Origin: Erythrobacter neustonensis
GTDB lineage: Bacteria; Pseudomonadota; Alphaproteobacteria; Sphingomonadales; Sphingomonadaceae
DNA: 64,000 nt
Reading direction: 5' to 3'
Assembly: GCF_001663175.1 (NCBI RefSeq)
Contig: NZ_CP016033.1
Location: forward strand, 1,860,001-1,924,000
In this document: positions 28,508 to 37,177 of the stretch, one piece after another
How positions within the stretch are numbered: the stretch's first letter is position 1
How the letters are laid out: each line of letters opens with the position of its first letter
The notes under the pieces: model-generated
What the model saw: the letters and a program-made list of their open reading frames with translations, nothing else
Told to the model about the DNA's origin: nothing
The model's database searches: none
Program-made: the position numbers and the translations under genes

Positions 28508-29485
28508 CTATTCGGTCAACTGGCGGGGCAGCTTGAACACCATCTTCTCCACCGTCGCGGTGATCTCGCGCTCGTGGATGGTGCGGTGCTGTGCCAGCGC
28601 GGCGACCACTTCGCGCACCAGCACTTCGGGCGCGGATGCCCCGGCGGTCAGCCCCAGTGTGGTCACCCCGTCGAGCCAGGCAAAATCGATCTCGCTCGCG
28701 CGCTGGATCAGCTTGGCGGGCGTTCCCAGCCGCTCGGCCACTTCGACCAGCCGCAGCGAATTGGACGAATTGGGCGCGCCGATCACCAGCACCAGGTCGC
28801 AATCATGCGCCAGTTCCTTGACCGCTGCCTGCCGGTTCGAGGTCGCATAGCAGATGTCCTCGGCCTTGGGCCCCGAGATATTGGGATAGCGCCATTCGAG
28901 CGCCTCGATCACTTCGCGCGTGTCATCGACCGACAGCGTCGTCTGGGTGAGGTAGGACAGGTCCTCGTCCGAATCGAAGGGCAGCTTGTCGACATCCTCG
29001 ATCGTTTCGACCAGCGTCATCTGCCCGGGCTCGACCTGACCCATCGTGCCGATCACCTCCGGGTGGCCTTCGTGGCCGATGAAGATGATGTGACGGCCTT
29101 TCTCGATCTGGCGTTCGGCCTGGCGGTGGATCTTGCTCACCAGCGGGCAGGTCGCATCGAGATAGAGCAGTTCGCGGCGGCGCGCTTCGGCCGGCACCGC
29201 CTTGGGCACACCGTGCGCGCTGAACACCACCGGCGCATCGTCGGGCACCTCGTCGAGTTCCTTGACGAAGATCGCGCCCTTGGCCTTCAACCCTTCGACG
29301 ACATATTTGTTGTGGACGATCTCGTGCCGGACATAGACCGGCGAGCCATAGCGTTCGAGCGCCTTTTCGACGATCTCGATCGCGCGGTCGACCCCGGCGC
29401 AGAAGCCCCGCGGGGCAGCGATCAGCAGGTTGAGCGGGGGAAGGTCGGTCGCCGGCACGTCGGCGGCAGGAAAGGGCGCGTTCAT
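28508..29485 (-). CDS. ispH: 4-hydroxy-3-methylbut-2-enyl diphosphate reductase
   Basis: Last enzyme of the MEP isoprenoid pathway, giving IPP and DMAPP. 325 residues. The three cluster cysteines are Cys29 ([12 protein letters not shown]), one in [11 protein letters not shown] and one in [11 protein letters not shown]. Substrate residues [18 protein letters not shown] and the TTLS/SSNS loops ([10 protein letters not shown]) are intact. A GAGGGAG site precedes ATG 29485. First gene of ispH-thrB-rnhA and divergent from the lipoprotein gene 71 bp away. Confidence 0.96.
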   Translation of the reverse strand: MNAPFPAADVPATDLPPLNLLIAAPRGFCAGVDRAIEIVEKALERYGSPVYVRHEIVHNKYVVEGLKAKGAIFVKELDEVPDDAPVVFSAHGVPKAVPAEARRRELLYLDATCPLVSKIHRQAERQIEKGRHIIFIGHEGHPEVIGTMGQVEPGQMTLVETIEDVDKLPFDSDEDLSYLTQTTLSVDDTREVIEALEWRYPNISGPKAEDICYATSNRQAAVKELAHDCDLVLVIGAPNSSNSLRLVEVAERLGTPAKLIQRASEIDFAWLDGVTTLGLTAGASAPEVLVREVVAALAQHRTIHEREITATVEKMVFKLPRQLTE

Positions 29486-29556
29486 ATCGCTCCCTCTAGC
29501 GCAAGCGCCGCGTCCTCGCTAGGGCGCAAGGGATCGTAATTCGAGGACGGCTTTTT

Positions 29557-30225
29557 GTGATGATGCTTCGCGCGCGCGCTCCGCTTGCCACCACGGCATT
29601 TGCTCTTGGCACCGTCATGGCGCTGTCTGCCTGCGCCAAGGAAGGCGAACTGGTGATCGACCAGGGTGTCGGCATCACCAGCGTCCTGACGCTGTGCCCG
29701 GCGGTCGGCATCCCCGACTATACCGGCGATGTCACCACCTTCCGCAACCCTGCCGACACTTCGGTCGCCAGCCTCGATGTGAGCGCAGCGATGACCGGGC
29801 TGCGGTCGACCTGCAACGACACCACCGACAAGGTCTTCTCCGAAGCGACCTTCACCGTCAATGCGCGGCGCACCGACCCGCGCGGCGCGCGCAATGTCGA
29901 ATTGCCCTATTTCGTCACCGTGGTGCGCGGCGGAAATGCTGTCGTCTCGAAGCGGGTCGGGACGGTCACGCTCGCCTTTGCCGATGGGCAGGAGCGCGCC
30001 AGCACGACCGCCAAGGCCGGCAGCTACGTCAACCGCGCGGATGCCGCCTTGCCCGCCGATATCCGCGAAAAGATCACCAAGCGCCGCCGGGCGGGCGATG
30101 CCGATGCCGCGCTCGATCCGCTCGCCGATCCCGAAGTGAAGGCCGCGATCGCGCGCACCCGCTTCGAAATGCTGGTCGGGTTCCAGCTGACCGAAGCGCA
30201 GCTGCGGTATAACGCGACGAGATAG
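29557..30225 (+). CDS. Hypothetical lipoprotein
   Basis: 222 residues, unknown function. The N-terminus RARAPLATTAFALGTVMALSACAKEG is a lipoprotein signal with lipobox ALSAC. The body contains a central beta-rich part with PYFVTVVRGGNAVVSKRVGT and a C-terminal helical end (AIARTRFEMLVGFQLTEAQLRY). Three start codons are adjacent: GTG 29557, ATG 29560 and ATG 29563; GAGGA (29543-29547) is best spaced for the first. Similar proteins occur next to ispH in related genomes as far as I recall, but no role is known. Confidence 0.8.
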   Translation: MMMLRARAPLATTAFALGTVMALSACAKEGELVIDQGVGITSVLTLCPAVGIPDYTGDVTTFRNPADTSVASLDVSAAMTGLRSTCNDTTDKVFSEATFTVNARRTDPRGARNVELPYFVTVVRGGNAVVSKRVGTVTLAFADGQERASTTAKAGSYVNRADAALPADIREKITKRRRAGDADAALDPLADPEVKAAIARTRFEMLVGFQLTEAQLRYNATR

Positions 30226-30449
30226 TTTGCTTTGCGCTCCCGGTTCCGCGGGAGCGTCCTCGGCGCGTTTCCTTCGCTTCGCTACGGAGCGCCTTCGGGC
30301 GGCCGTTCGGCCTTGCGGTGCCGTTGGCACCGGCCATCGCCACACGCTGCGTTTCGTTTGTGTCCCTTCCTCCCCGCCCCGGGCTTGACCCGGGGCCCCG
30401 CTTCCTATCTTGCACGCGCGACATATCGCGCCAGACGCACGAGAACCCG
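30226..30449. repeat. Repeat-bearing spacer between lipoprotein and argS genes
   Basis: Holds three structures: a hairpin with arms CGCTCCCG/CGGGAGCG (30235-30256) after the lipoprotein stop; a 24-base word (30296-30319) found again exactly at 60700-60723; and a palindrome GCCCCGGG-CTTGA-CCCGGGGC (30376-30396) of a type I recall as a widespread REP-like repeat in alphaproteobacteria. No gene. Confidence 0.6.
30376..30396. repeat. REP-like palindrome
   Basis: Perfect 8-bp arms GCCCCGGG and CCCGGGGC around CTTGA. The CCGGGCTTGACCCGG core is a common dispersed intergenic repeat in alphaproteobacterial genomes (recalled, not searched here). Confidence 0.5.
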
Positions 30450-32198
30450 ATGACCGAACGCAAGACCCTTTACGCCGCCCATGCCGCGCTTATCGAAAGC
30501 GTGCTGACCGAGCTTGTCGCCGAAGGTACGCTGCCGGCGGGCACCAGCTTTGCCAATGTCACGCTCGAACCGCCGCGCGATGCGAGCCACGGCGATCTTG
30601 CCACCAATGCGGCAATGGTGCTGGCCAAGCCCGCCGGTTTGAACCCGCGCGAGCTGGCCGAAGCGATCACGGGCAAGCTCGCCGCGCACCCCGGCATCAC
30701 CAGCTCCGATATCGCCGGGCCGGGCTTCATCAACCTGCGGCTCGCCCCGCAGGCGTGGCTCGACGAGCTTGCCGCCATCGCCGCGATGGGCGGCGATTAC
30801 GGGCGCTCGGCGATGGGCGGGGACAAGGTGGTCAACATCGAATATGTCTCGGCCAATCCGACCGGCCCGATGCACATGGGCCACTGCCGCGGCGCGGTGG
30901 TGGGCGATGCGCTGGCCGGCTTGCTCGAATTCGCCGGGCACCGCGTCACCAAGGAATATTACGTCAACGATGCCGGCGCGCAGGTCGATGTCCTCGCGCG
31001 CTCGGTTCACCTGCGCTACCGCGAGGCGCTGGGGGAAACGGTTGTTATCCCCGAAGGCCTTTATCCCGGCGAATACCTGAAGCCCGTGGGCGAAACGCTC
31101 GCCGCCGAATTCGGCGATCGCTACGCCGCTGCGCCCGAAGCCGAATGGCTGCCCTTGTTCCGCACCCGCGCCGTGGCGGCGATGATGGACATGATCCGCG
31201 AGGATCTGGCGACGCTCGGCATCAAGCACGACCTGTTCTCCTCCGAAGCCGAATTGCAGGCCTCGGGGAAGGTCGACGCGGCGGAACAATGGCTGCGCGA
31301 CCACGATCTCGTCTATGACGGCGTGCTCGAAGCGCCCAAGGGCAAGGCCCCGCCCGAAGACTGGGAACCGGTCCAGCTTCCGCTGTTCCGCTCGACGAAG
31401 TTCGGCGACGATCAGGATCGCCCGATCAAGAAATCGAACGGCGCGTGGACTTACTTCGGCGCGGACCTCGCCTACCACTTCCAGAAGGCCCAGAGCGCCG
31501 ATGCGCTGGTCGACATCTGGGGTGCGGACCATGCCGGCACGGTCAAGCGGATCAAGGCTGCGGTCGCGGCGCTGACCAGTGCCGACGGGGCAACCGCCAA
31601 ACCGTTCGAGGTCAAGCTGGTGCAGATGGTCCAGCTGATGAAGGGCGGCCAGCCGTTCAAGATGTCCAAGCGGTCGGGCAATTTCGTCACGCTCGCCGAT
31701 GTCGTCGAGATGGTCGGCAAGGACGTGGTGCGTTTCACCATGCTGACCCGCAAGCCCGACGCGCAGATGGATTTCGATTTCGACAAGGTGGTCGAAGCCT
31801 CGAAAGACAATCCGGTCTTCTATGTGCAATATGCCCATGCGCGCATCCGTTCGAGCTTGCGCAAAGCGGCGGAGATGGGGATCACCCCCTCCGATGCTGC
31901 GGTGGACAGGCTGGGACCCGAAGAACACGCGCTGATCGCGCGCGCAGCGCAATTCCCGCGCGAGATCGAGGCCGCGGCGCGTGCGCGCGAGCCGCACCGG
32001 ATCGCCTTCTACCTCTATGATCTGGCCGCCGACCTTCATTCCTATTGGAACCTCGGCAATGATCGCCCGGAAAAGCGGTTCATCGTGGAACAGGACTCTG
32101 CGCTGACAGCGGCAAGGCTTTTCCTGGCAAGCGCAATCGGGCAAGTGATCCGCAATGGCCTCGCCGTCCTTGGCGTCGAGGCGGTCGAGAGCATGTGA
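30450..32198 (+). CDS. argS: Arginyl-tRNA synthetase
   Basis: Class I aminoacyl-tRNA synthetase, 582 residues. N-terminal Add-1 domain, then the HIGH equivalent HMGH in NPTGPMHMGHCRGAVVGD, the ArgRS motifs YYVNDAGAQVDVLA and YFGADLAYHFQKA, and a KMSK loop (FKMSKRSGNFVTL). C-terminal DALR anticodon domain ends the protein. The start is ATG 30450; the frame upstream to 30318 reads through the repeat region and is rejected. Followed after 27 bp by a SPOR protein and then nagZ, scpAB, tatABC, all on the plus strand. Confidence 0.97.
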   Translation: MTERKTLYAAHAALIESVLTELVAEGTLPAGTSFANVTLEPPRDASHGDLATNAAMVLAKPAGLNPRELAEAITGKLAAHPGITSSDIAGPGFINLRLAPQAWLDELAAIAAMGGDYGRSAMGGDKVVNIEYVSANPTGPMHMGHCRGAVVGDALAGLLEFAGHRVTKEYYVNDAGAQVDVLARSVHLRYREALGETVVIPEGLYPGEYLKPVGETLAAEFGDRYAAAPEAEWLPLFRTRAVAAMMDMIREDLATLGIKHDLFSSEAELQASGKVDAAEQWLRDHDLVYDGVLEAPKGKAPPEDWEPVQLPLFRSTKFGDDQDRPIKKSNGAWTYFGADLAYHFQKAQSADALVDIWGADHAGTVKRIKAAVAALTSADGATAKPFEVKLVQMVQLMKGGQPFKMSKRSGNFVTLADVVEMVGKDVVRFTMLTRKPDAQMDFDFDKVVEASKDNPVFYVQYAHARIRSSLRKAAEMGITPSDAAVDRLGPEEHALIARAAQFPREIEAAARAREPHRIAFYLYDLAADLHSYWNLGNDRPEKRFIVEQDSALTAARLFLASAIGQVIRNGLAVLGVEAVESM

Positions 32199-32225
32199 TG
32201 AGGCCCGGGGAGGGCGCAGGGTTTC

Positions 32226-32945
32226 ATGATGGTTGATGCCGAATACGAAGAACTGGCCGAGCCCGAAAGCGAGCTCGATCTGGTCGATACCGACAGCCTG
32301 CCCTGGCTCGAAGCCGATGAAGAGGACGACGAGGCGGGCGGGCTCGACGGCTCGCAGATCATGCTCTTCGCCGCCGGGCTGATCGCGCTGCTCGCGGTGG
32401 TCGTGGGCGGGGTGTGGTGGTTCACCAACCGCGCCGGCGACGATGCGTTGGTGGCCGATGGCAGCGTGATCGAAGCGCCCGAGGGCCCGATCAAGCAGGC
32501 GCCCGAAGATCCAGGCGGCAAGACATTCGCCGGCACCGGCAATGTCGCGCCCGTCGTGGGCGAGGGCGGATCGCGCAACGCGGTGGTCGCGGAACCCGCC
32601 ATGCCCGCGCTGCCCGGCGGCACCCCTGGCGCTACGCCTGCGGCGTCCGCGACAGCTTCGGGCGGAGCGGTCAAACCGACGCCCGCCGCCACGCCTTCGC
32701 CCGCGCCTGTGCCCGGTACCGGCGTCCAGCTCGCCGCCTACGGCACCCGCGCCCGCGCCGAACAGGGTTGGCTCGATGCCCAGCGCCGCACCGACAAGCT
32801 TTCCGGCGTGAAATACCGGATCGTCGAAGGCAAGGTCGATATCGGCACCGTCTATCGGTTGCAGGCGGTTGCGGGCAGCCGCGCCGAGGCCGACCGGTTG
32901 TGCGGCGCGCTCAAGGCCGATGGGGTCGACTGCCAGGTAAAATAG
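32226..32945 (+). CDS. SPOR-domain membrane protein
   Basis: 239 residues. A strongly acidic cytoplasmic N-terminus (about residues 1-48), one transmembrane helix (IMLFAAGLIALLAVVVGGVWWF), a Pro/Ala/Gly linker, and a C-terminal SPOR domain (VQLAAYGTRARAEQGWLDA to the end). SPOR domains bind denuded septal peptidoglycan, so a cell-division role is likely. A GGGAGG site precedes ATG 32226 (ATG 32229 is adjacent). Located between argS and nagZ, a typical alphaproteobacterial order. Confidence 0.88.
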   Translation: MMVDAEYEELAEPESELDLVDTDSLPWLEADEEDDEAGGLDGSQIMLFAAGLIALLAVVVGGVWWFTNRAGDDALVADGSVIEAPEGPIKQAPEDPGGKTFAGTGNVAPVVGEGGSRNAVVAEPAMPALPGGTPGATPAASATASGGAVKPTPAATPSPAPVPGTGVQLAAYGTRARAEQGWLDAQRRTDKLSGVKYRIVEGKVDIGTVYRLQAVAGSRAEADRLCGALKADGVDCQVK

Positions 32946-33035
32946 GGTGATTTAGGCGTGGATCGAGGCGGCCTTGACCCCGCCTTGACCCCCTCTTGCC
33001 CTTGCCTGACCCGCGTTTGCGTGCGATTCAGCGGC

Positions 33036-34058
33036 ATGATTCCGGCAATTTTCGGCCTTTCCGGCCCCGTTTTGACCGCCGATGAGCGCGCATTTTTTCG
33101 CGATTGCGACCCGGCGGGCTATATCCTGTTCGGTCGCAATTGCGTCGACCCGGTGCAATTGCGCCGCCTGACCGACGACCTGCGCGCGATCCACGGACGC
33201 GACCGGTTGCTGGTGTCGATCGACCAGGAAGGCGGCCGTGTCGCCCGCCTGCGCCCGCCGCATTGGGCCGCCTATCCGGCAGGCGATGCCTTTGAAAAAC
33301 TTTATCAAATCGCCCCCGCCAGCGCGATCGAGGCGGCCCGTGCCAATGCCACGGCGATGGCGCTCGAACTGTCGGCGATGGGGATTACGGTGGATTATCA
33401 CCCGCCGCTCGACCTGCGCGTTCCGGGCGCGCACGACGTGATCGGCGACCGCGCTTTCGGCAGTGACCCCACGCAGGTCGCCGCGATCGGGCGCGCGGTG
33501 CTCGAAGGACTTGCCGCAGGCGGGGTCGCGGGATGCATCAAGCACATGCCGGGGCACGGCCGCACCGATGTCGACACGCACAAGGCGCTGCCCACAGTAA
33601 CCGCGTCGCCAGCGGAACTCGAAGCTGATCTGGAACCTTTCCGTGCGCTTAATCAGGCGCTTATCGGCATGACCGGGCATCTGGTATTTACGGCTTGGGA
33701 TGCCGAAAATCCCGCGACCTTGTCGCAGAAGGTGATCCGCGACGTGATCCGCGGCAAGATCGGGTTCGACGGGCTGTTGCTGACCGACGATATCGACATG
33801 GAAGCGCTGGGCGGCGCGATCCCCGAACGGGCTGCACGTGCCCATGCTGCAGGTTGCGACATCGTCCTCAATTGCTGGGCCAAGATGGATGACATGCAAG
33901 GCATTTGCGCGGCCTTGCCCGCCATGTCCGATGCCAGCGCCGTCCGGCTCGACCGCGCGCTGGCGCAAACCCGCGTCGCTGACCAGATCCCGGCACGCGC
34001 CGGCGAGCTGCTGGCCAAACGCGATGCGCTGCTTGCGCTTGCCACCGCGTCTGCATGA
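33036..34058 (+). CDS. nagZ: Beta-N-acetylhexosaminidase (peptidoglycan recycling)
   Basis: 340-residue GH3 enzyme that removes GlcNAc from anhydro-muropeptides in the cytoplasm. Motifs: SIDQEGGRVARLRPP for substrate, CIKHMPGHGRTDVDTH with the catalytic His/Asp loop, and TDDIDMEALGG with the nucleophile Asp. No signal peptide. ATG 33036 is used because the extended frame from 32958 has no homologous look. The stop overlaps the scpA start as ATGA (34055-34058). Confidence 0.94.
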   Translation: MIPAIFGLSGPVLTADERAFFRDCDPAGYILFGRNCVDPVQLRRLTDDLRAIHGRDRLLVSIDQEGGRVARLRPPHWAAYPAGDAFEKLYQIAPASAIEAARANATAMALELSAMGITVDYHPPLDLRVPGAHDVIGDRAFGSDPTQVAAIGRAVLEGLAAGGVAGCIKHMPGHGRTDVDTHKALPTVTASPAELEADLEPFRALNQALIGMTGHLVFTAWDAENPATLSQKVIRDVIRGKIGFDGLLLTDDIDMEALGGAIPERAARAHAAGCDIVLNCWAKMDDMQGICAALPAMSDASAVRLDRALAQTRVADQIPARAGELLAKRDALLALATASA

Positions 34059-34840
34059 CCGCAGACGATCAGGCCTTCCTGTTCGCGCCCGAGGCCGCGC
34101 GGCCCGATCCCGAGGCACTCTACCTCGAGCTTGACGGGTGGGAAGGGCCGCTCGACCTGCTGCTCGATCTGGCGCGGCGGCAGAAGGTCGATCTGCTCCA
34201 AATCTCGATCCTCGCGCTCGTCGACCAGTATCTCGATTTCATCGAGCAGGCGGGCGAGTTGAAGCTGGAACTGGCTGCCGATTACCTCGTGATGGCGGCG
34301 TGGCTCGCCTATCTCAAATCGGCGATGTTGCTGCCCAAGGCCGAGCAGGAGGATCCGAGCCCCGAGGAACTCGCGCTGCGGCTCCAAATCCGCTTGCAGC
34401 GGCTCGGCGCGATGCGTGAGGCGGCTGCACGGTTGATGGGGCGCGACCGGATCGGGCGCGATGTTTTTCTGCGCGGAAAGCCCGAAGGTCTCCGCACGGA
34501 TCGCAAGACCGCCTGGCGCAGCGACCTGTTCTCGCTGATCGAGGCCTATGGACAGGTCAAGGCGCGTACCGCGCCGCGGATCTACCACGTCGCAAACCGA
34601 CCGGTGATGACGCTCGACACCGCATTGGAACGCGTCGCCGCGATGCTCGGCGTGACGCTGGAATGGATGGAGATCCGCGACTTTCTGCCGCCGCATGCCT
34701 CGCTCGAATTGAAGCGGTCGGCGCTCGCGTCGAGCTTCGTCGCCGCGCTCGAACTTGCCAAGCGCGGGCGCGCGCAGCTTGAGCAGGATGGCGCTTTCGC
34801 ACCCCTGCGCATCCGCGCCTGCCGGGACGCCGCGCAATGA
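34055..34840 (+). CDS. scpA: Segregation and condensation protein A
   Basis: 261-residue kleisin of the Smc-ScpAB condensin. Begins with the typical LELDGWEGPLDLLLDLARRQKVDL, followed by LALVDQYLDFIEQAGELKLELAADYLVMAAWLAYLKSAMLLP (quoted in part) that binds the Smc neck and ScpB. C-terminal winged helix ends at about residue 245. ATGA overlaps on both sides couple it with nagZ and scpB. Confidence 0.95.
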   Translation: MTADDQAFLFAPEAARPDPEALYLELDGWEGPLDLLLDLARRQKVDLLQISILALVDQYLDFIEQAGELKLELAADYLVMAAWLAYLKSAMLLPKAEQEDPSPEELALRLQIRLQRLGAMREAAARLMGRDRIGRDVFLRGKPEGLRTDRKTAWRSDLFSLIEAYGQVKARTAPRIYHVANRPVMTLDTALERVAAMLGVTLEWMEIRDFLPPHASLELKRSALASSFVAALELAKRGRAQLEQDGAFAPLRIRACRDAAQ

Positions 34841-35454
34841 CCGGAGAGGAACCCGCCACGCTCGAACGGGCGGTGGAGGCGACGCTTTTCGCATCCAACG
34901 TGCCCTTGGGCATCGAGGCGCTGTCAGCGCATCTGGGCGGGCTTGCCCACAGCGAAGTGCGCGCCGCGCTCGCGTTGCTGGCAGAGCGATACCTTGCGCG
35001 CGGCGTGCATCTGGTGGAGCGCGGCGGGCGCTGGCATTTCGAGACCGCGCCCGATCTTGCGCATCTGCTGCGCCGCGAAAAGGAGCAGGTGCGCCGCTTG
35101 AGCCGCGCGGCGACCGAAGTTCTGGCGATCATCGCCTATCATGAACCGGTCAGCCGCGCCGAAATTGAATCGATCCGCGGCGTGCAGACCAGCGGCGGGA
35201 CGCTGGATGTGCTGATGGAGGCAGGATGGGTAAAGCCCGCTGGCCGCCGTGAAGTGCCGGGCCGCCCGGTGATCTATGCGACGACGCCCGATTTTCTCGA
35301 CCATTTCGGCCTCGCCAGCCGCCGCGATCTGCCGGGCATCGATGAGCTGCGAGCGGCGGGCCTGCTCGATCCGGTGGACGAGGCGATGGCCGCACAGATG
35401 CTCTTCGCGCCCGACGAAAGCGGGATGCCGGGCGACGAGAATCTGCCCGATTGA
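34837..35454 (+). CDS. scpB: Segregation and condensation protein B
   Basis: 205 residues. Two winged-helix domains: ERAVEATLFASNVPLGIEAL in the first and SRAATEVLAIIAYHEPVSRAEIESIRGVQ in the second (given in parts), ending with the typical PVIYATTPDFLDHFGLASRRDLP. Partner of ScpA in chromosome organisation. Start overlaps the scpA stop by four bases. A parS site lies 22 kb downstream, fitting a chromosome-segregation theme for the region, though that link is loose. Confidence 0.95.
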   Translation: MTGEEPATLERAVEATLFASNVPLGIEALSAHLGGLAHSEVRAALALLAERYLARGVHLVERGGRWHFETAPDLAHLLRREKEQVRRLSRAATEVLAIIAYHEPVSRAEIESIRGVQTSGGTLDVLMEAGWVKPAGRREVPGRPVIYATTPDFLDHFGLASRRDLPGIDELRAAGLLDPVDEAMAAQMLFAPDESGMPGDENLPD

Positions 35455-35563
35455 CTGGCAATTGCCCGGCGTCTGGCCTAAATGAACCGCTGTGAGCGGC
35501 CGGAGATGCATCCCGGCCATGCGACACCGCTGCGTGCGGGTGCGCATTTCAGGAGTTGAGACA

Positions 35564-35878
35564 ATGGGTATTGGTTCGCTGTGGCACTGGATCATCGTTC
35601 TGCTGATCGTGCTGGTGCTGTTCGGGCGTGGCCGCATCTCGGAAATGATGGGCGATTTCGGCAAGGGCATCTCGAGCTTCAAGAAGGGCCTCAACGAAAC
35701 CGAGGATACCGCGGCAAAGACCGTGCGGATCGAACCGCCCGTCGCGCCCGTCGCTCCGGTTGAAGCGCCTGCGCCCGTCGCAACGCCGGCCACGGTCGCG
35801 GCACCGGCACCGGCACCGGCACCGGCACCGGCACCGGCACCTGTGCCGGGTGACAAGCCCGACACAACCGGCGTCTGA
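35564..35878 (+). CDS. tatA: Sec-independent protein translocase TatA
   Basis: 104 residues. N-terminal helix [21 protein letters not shown] with the FG hinge, then the amphipathic helix [21 protein letters not shown]. The C-terminal tail is an Ala-Pro repeat encoded by six and two-thirds copies of GCACCG (35801-35840), so its length may vary between strains. AGGAG stands before ATG 35564; the longer frame from 35492 is spurious. First of tatABC, which exports folded proteins through the inner membrane. Confidence 0.95.
   Translation: MGIGSLWHWIIVLLIVLVLFGRGRISEMMGDFGKGISSFKKGLNETEDTAAKTVRIEPPVAPVAPVEAPAPVATPATVAAPAPAPAPAPAPAPVPGDKPDTTGV
35801..35840 (+). repeat. Hexanucleotide microsatellite in tatA
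   Basis: GCACCG repeated without interruption for 40 bases, encoding alternating Ala-Pro in the TatA tail. Copy changes keep the frame. Confidence 0.9.
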
Positions 35879-35916
35879 TCCGCGATTCCTGACGACGGCA
35901 GCGCAGGCGTTATCCC

Positions 35917-36375
35917 ATGTTCGACATCGGCGCCGGAGAGCTGCTGGTCATCCTGATCGTCGCGGTGGTGGTGATCGGGCCCAAGGATCTGCCACTGGCG
36001 ATGCGCACCGCGGGCCGCTGGATCGGCAAGATGCGGCGCGTGTCGGCCCATTTCCGTTCGGGCATCGACGCGATGGTGCGCGAGGCAGAACTGGAGGAAA
36101 TGGAAAAGAAGTGGAAGGCGCAGAATGAAGAAATCATGCGCCGTTCGGCTGCGTTGACCGAAGCCGAGGCGGGCGCTCCGGTGATGACCGGCCCGCCGCC
36201 CGTTGCGCAAGGACAAACTTCGGCGCCGATGAACGCTCAGGCGTCTGCCACGGACACGCCCCCGGTCGAGGCGCTGGCCGAACCGCTTGCGCAGCTTCCG
36301 CTGCCCGATCCCGAGCCTGCTCCTGCGCAAGCACCGGCAAATGGTTCCGCGCCCAAGGGGAACAGCGATGTTTAA
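35917..36375 (+). CDS. tatB: Sec-independent protein translocase TatB
   Basis: 152 residues. MFDIGAGELLVILIVAVVVIGPKDLP is the TatB membrane helix with its Glu and the GP hinge. The amphipathic helix RTAGRWIGKMRRVSAHFRSG follows, then a Glu/Lys-rich helix. The C-terminal 60 residues are Pro/Ala-rich and poorly conserved. Overlaps tatC by 8 bp. Confidence 0.95.
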   Translation: MFDIGAGELLVILIVAVVVIGPKDLPLAMRTAGRWIGKMRRVSAHFRSGIDAMVREAELEEMEKKWKAQNEEIMRRSAALTEAEAGAPVMTGPPPVAQGQTSAPMNAQASATDTPPVEALAEPLAQLPLPDPEPAPAQAPANGSAPKGNSDV

Positions 36376-37177
36376 GATCGCCGATCTCGACGAGAGCCGC
36401 GCGCCGCTGCTCGATCACCTGATCGAACTGCGCACCCGGATCGTGCGTGCGCTGTTGGCGCTGGGTGTGGGTTTTGCGATCTGTCTCTATTTCGCCGACG
36501 ATATTCTCGGTCTGCTGGTGCGGCCCTTGAAGCAGGCCTTCCCCGACGGGCAAGGGCAGCTGATCTTCACCAAACTGCCCGAAGTGTTCTTCGTCGAACT
36601 GAAGGTCGCGCTGTTTGCAGGCTTCATGGTCAGCTTCCCGGTGATCGCGAACCAGCTGTGGGCGTTCGTCGCGCCAGGACTATACGCGCGCGAGAAGAAG
36701 GCATTTCTGCCGTTCCTGTTTGCCACGCCCGTGCTGTTCACCGCGGGCGCATCGCTGGCCTATTTCATCGTCATGCCGACCGCGTTCAAGTTCTTCCTCG
36801 GCTTCGGCGGCGAGGCAGGCGGCTTGCAGGTTCAGGCACTGCCGAGCGCGGGCGAATATCTCAATCTCGTGATGCAGTTCATTCTGGGCTTCGGGGTCAC
36901 GTTCCTGCTTCCGGTGCTGCTGCTGCTGCTTCACCGCGCAGGGATCGTATCGCGCGCGCAGATGGTTGCCGCGCGGCGCTATGTGATCGTCGCGATCTTC
37001 GTCATCGCGGCGGTCGTCACCCCGCCCGATCCGGGATCGCAGATCATTCTGGCGCTGCCGCTATGGCTGCTTTTCGAAGCCTCGCTGGTGCTGATGCGCT
37101 TGCAGGAAGGCGCGGTTGCTGCCGACAAGGCAGCGCGCGAGGCTGAGGAAGCGGCGGCCGCAGCGGCGGCGGAGTAA
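36368..37177 (+). CDS. tatC: Sec-independent protein translocase TatC
   Basis: 269 residues, six membrane helices. Signal-recognition N-terminus DESRAPLLDHLIELRTRIVRA, first periplasmic loop FTKLPEVFFVELKVALFAGF, ELR/E motifs and SFPVIANQLWAFVAPGLY are classic TatC. The tail is Glu/Ala-rich. Start ATG 36368 lies within the end of tatB. Its TAA (37175-37177) directly touches the TAA of the opposite-strand amidohydrolase gene. Confidence 0.96.
   Translation: MFKIADLDESRAPLLDHLIELRTRIVRALLALGVGFAICLYFADDILGLLVRPLKQAFPDGQGQLIFTKLPEVFFVELKVALFAGFMVSFPVIANQLWAFVAPGLYAREKKAFLPFLFATPVLFTAGASLAYFIVMPTAFKFFLGFGGEAGGLQVQALPSAGEYLNLVMQFILGFGVTFLLPVLLLLLHRAGIVSRAQMVAARRYVIVAIFVIAAVVTPPDPGSQIILALPLWLLFEASLVLMRLQEGAVAADKAAREAEEAAAAAAAE

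Noticed and set aside
27287..29539. 750-residue frame opposite thrB and ispH
   Set aside because: Spans several well identified genes on the other strand.
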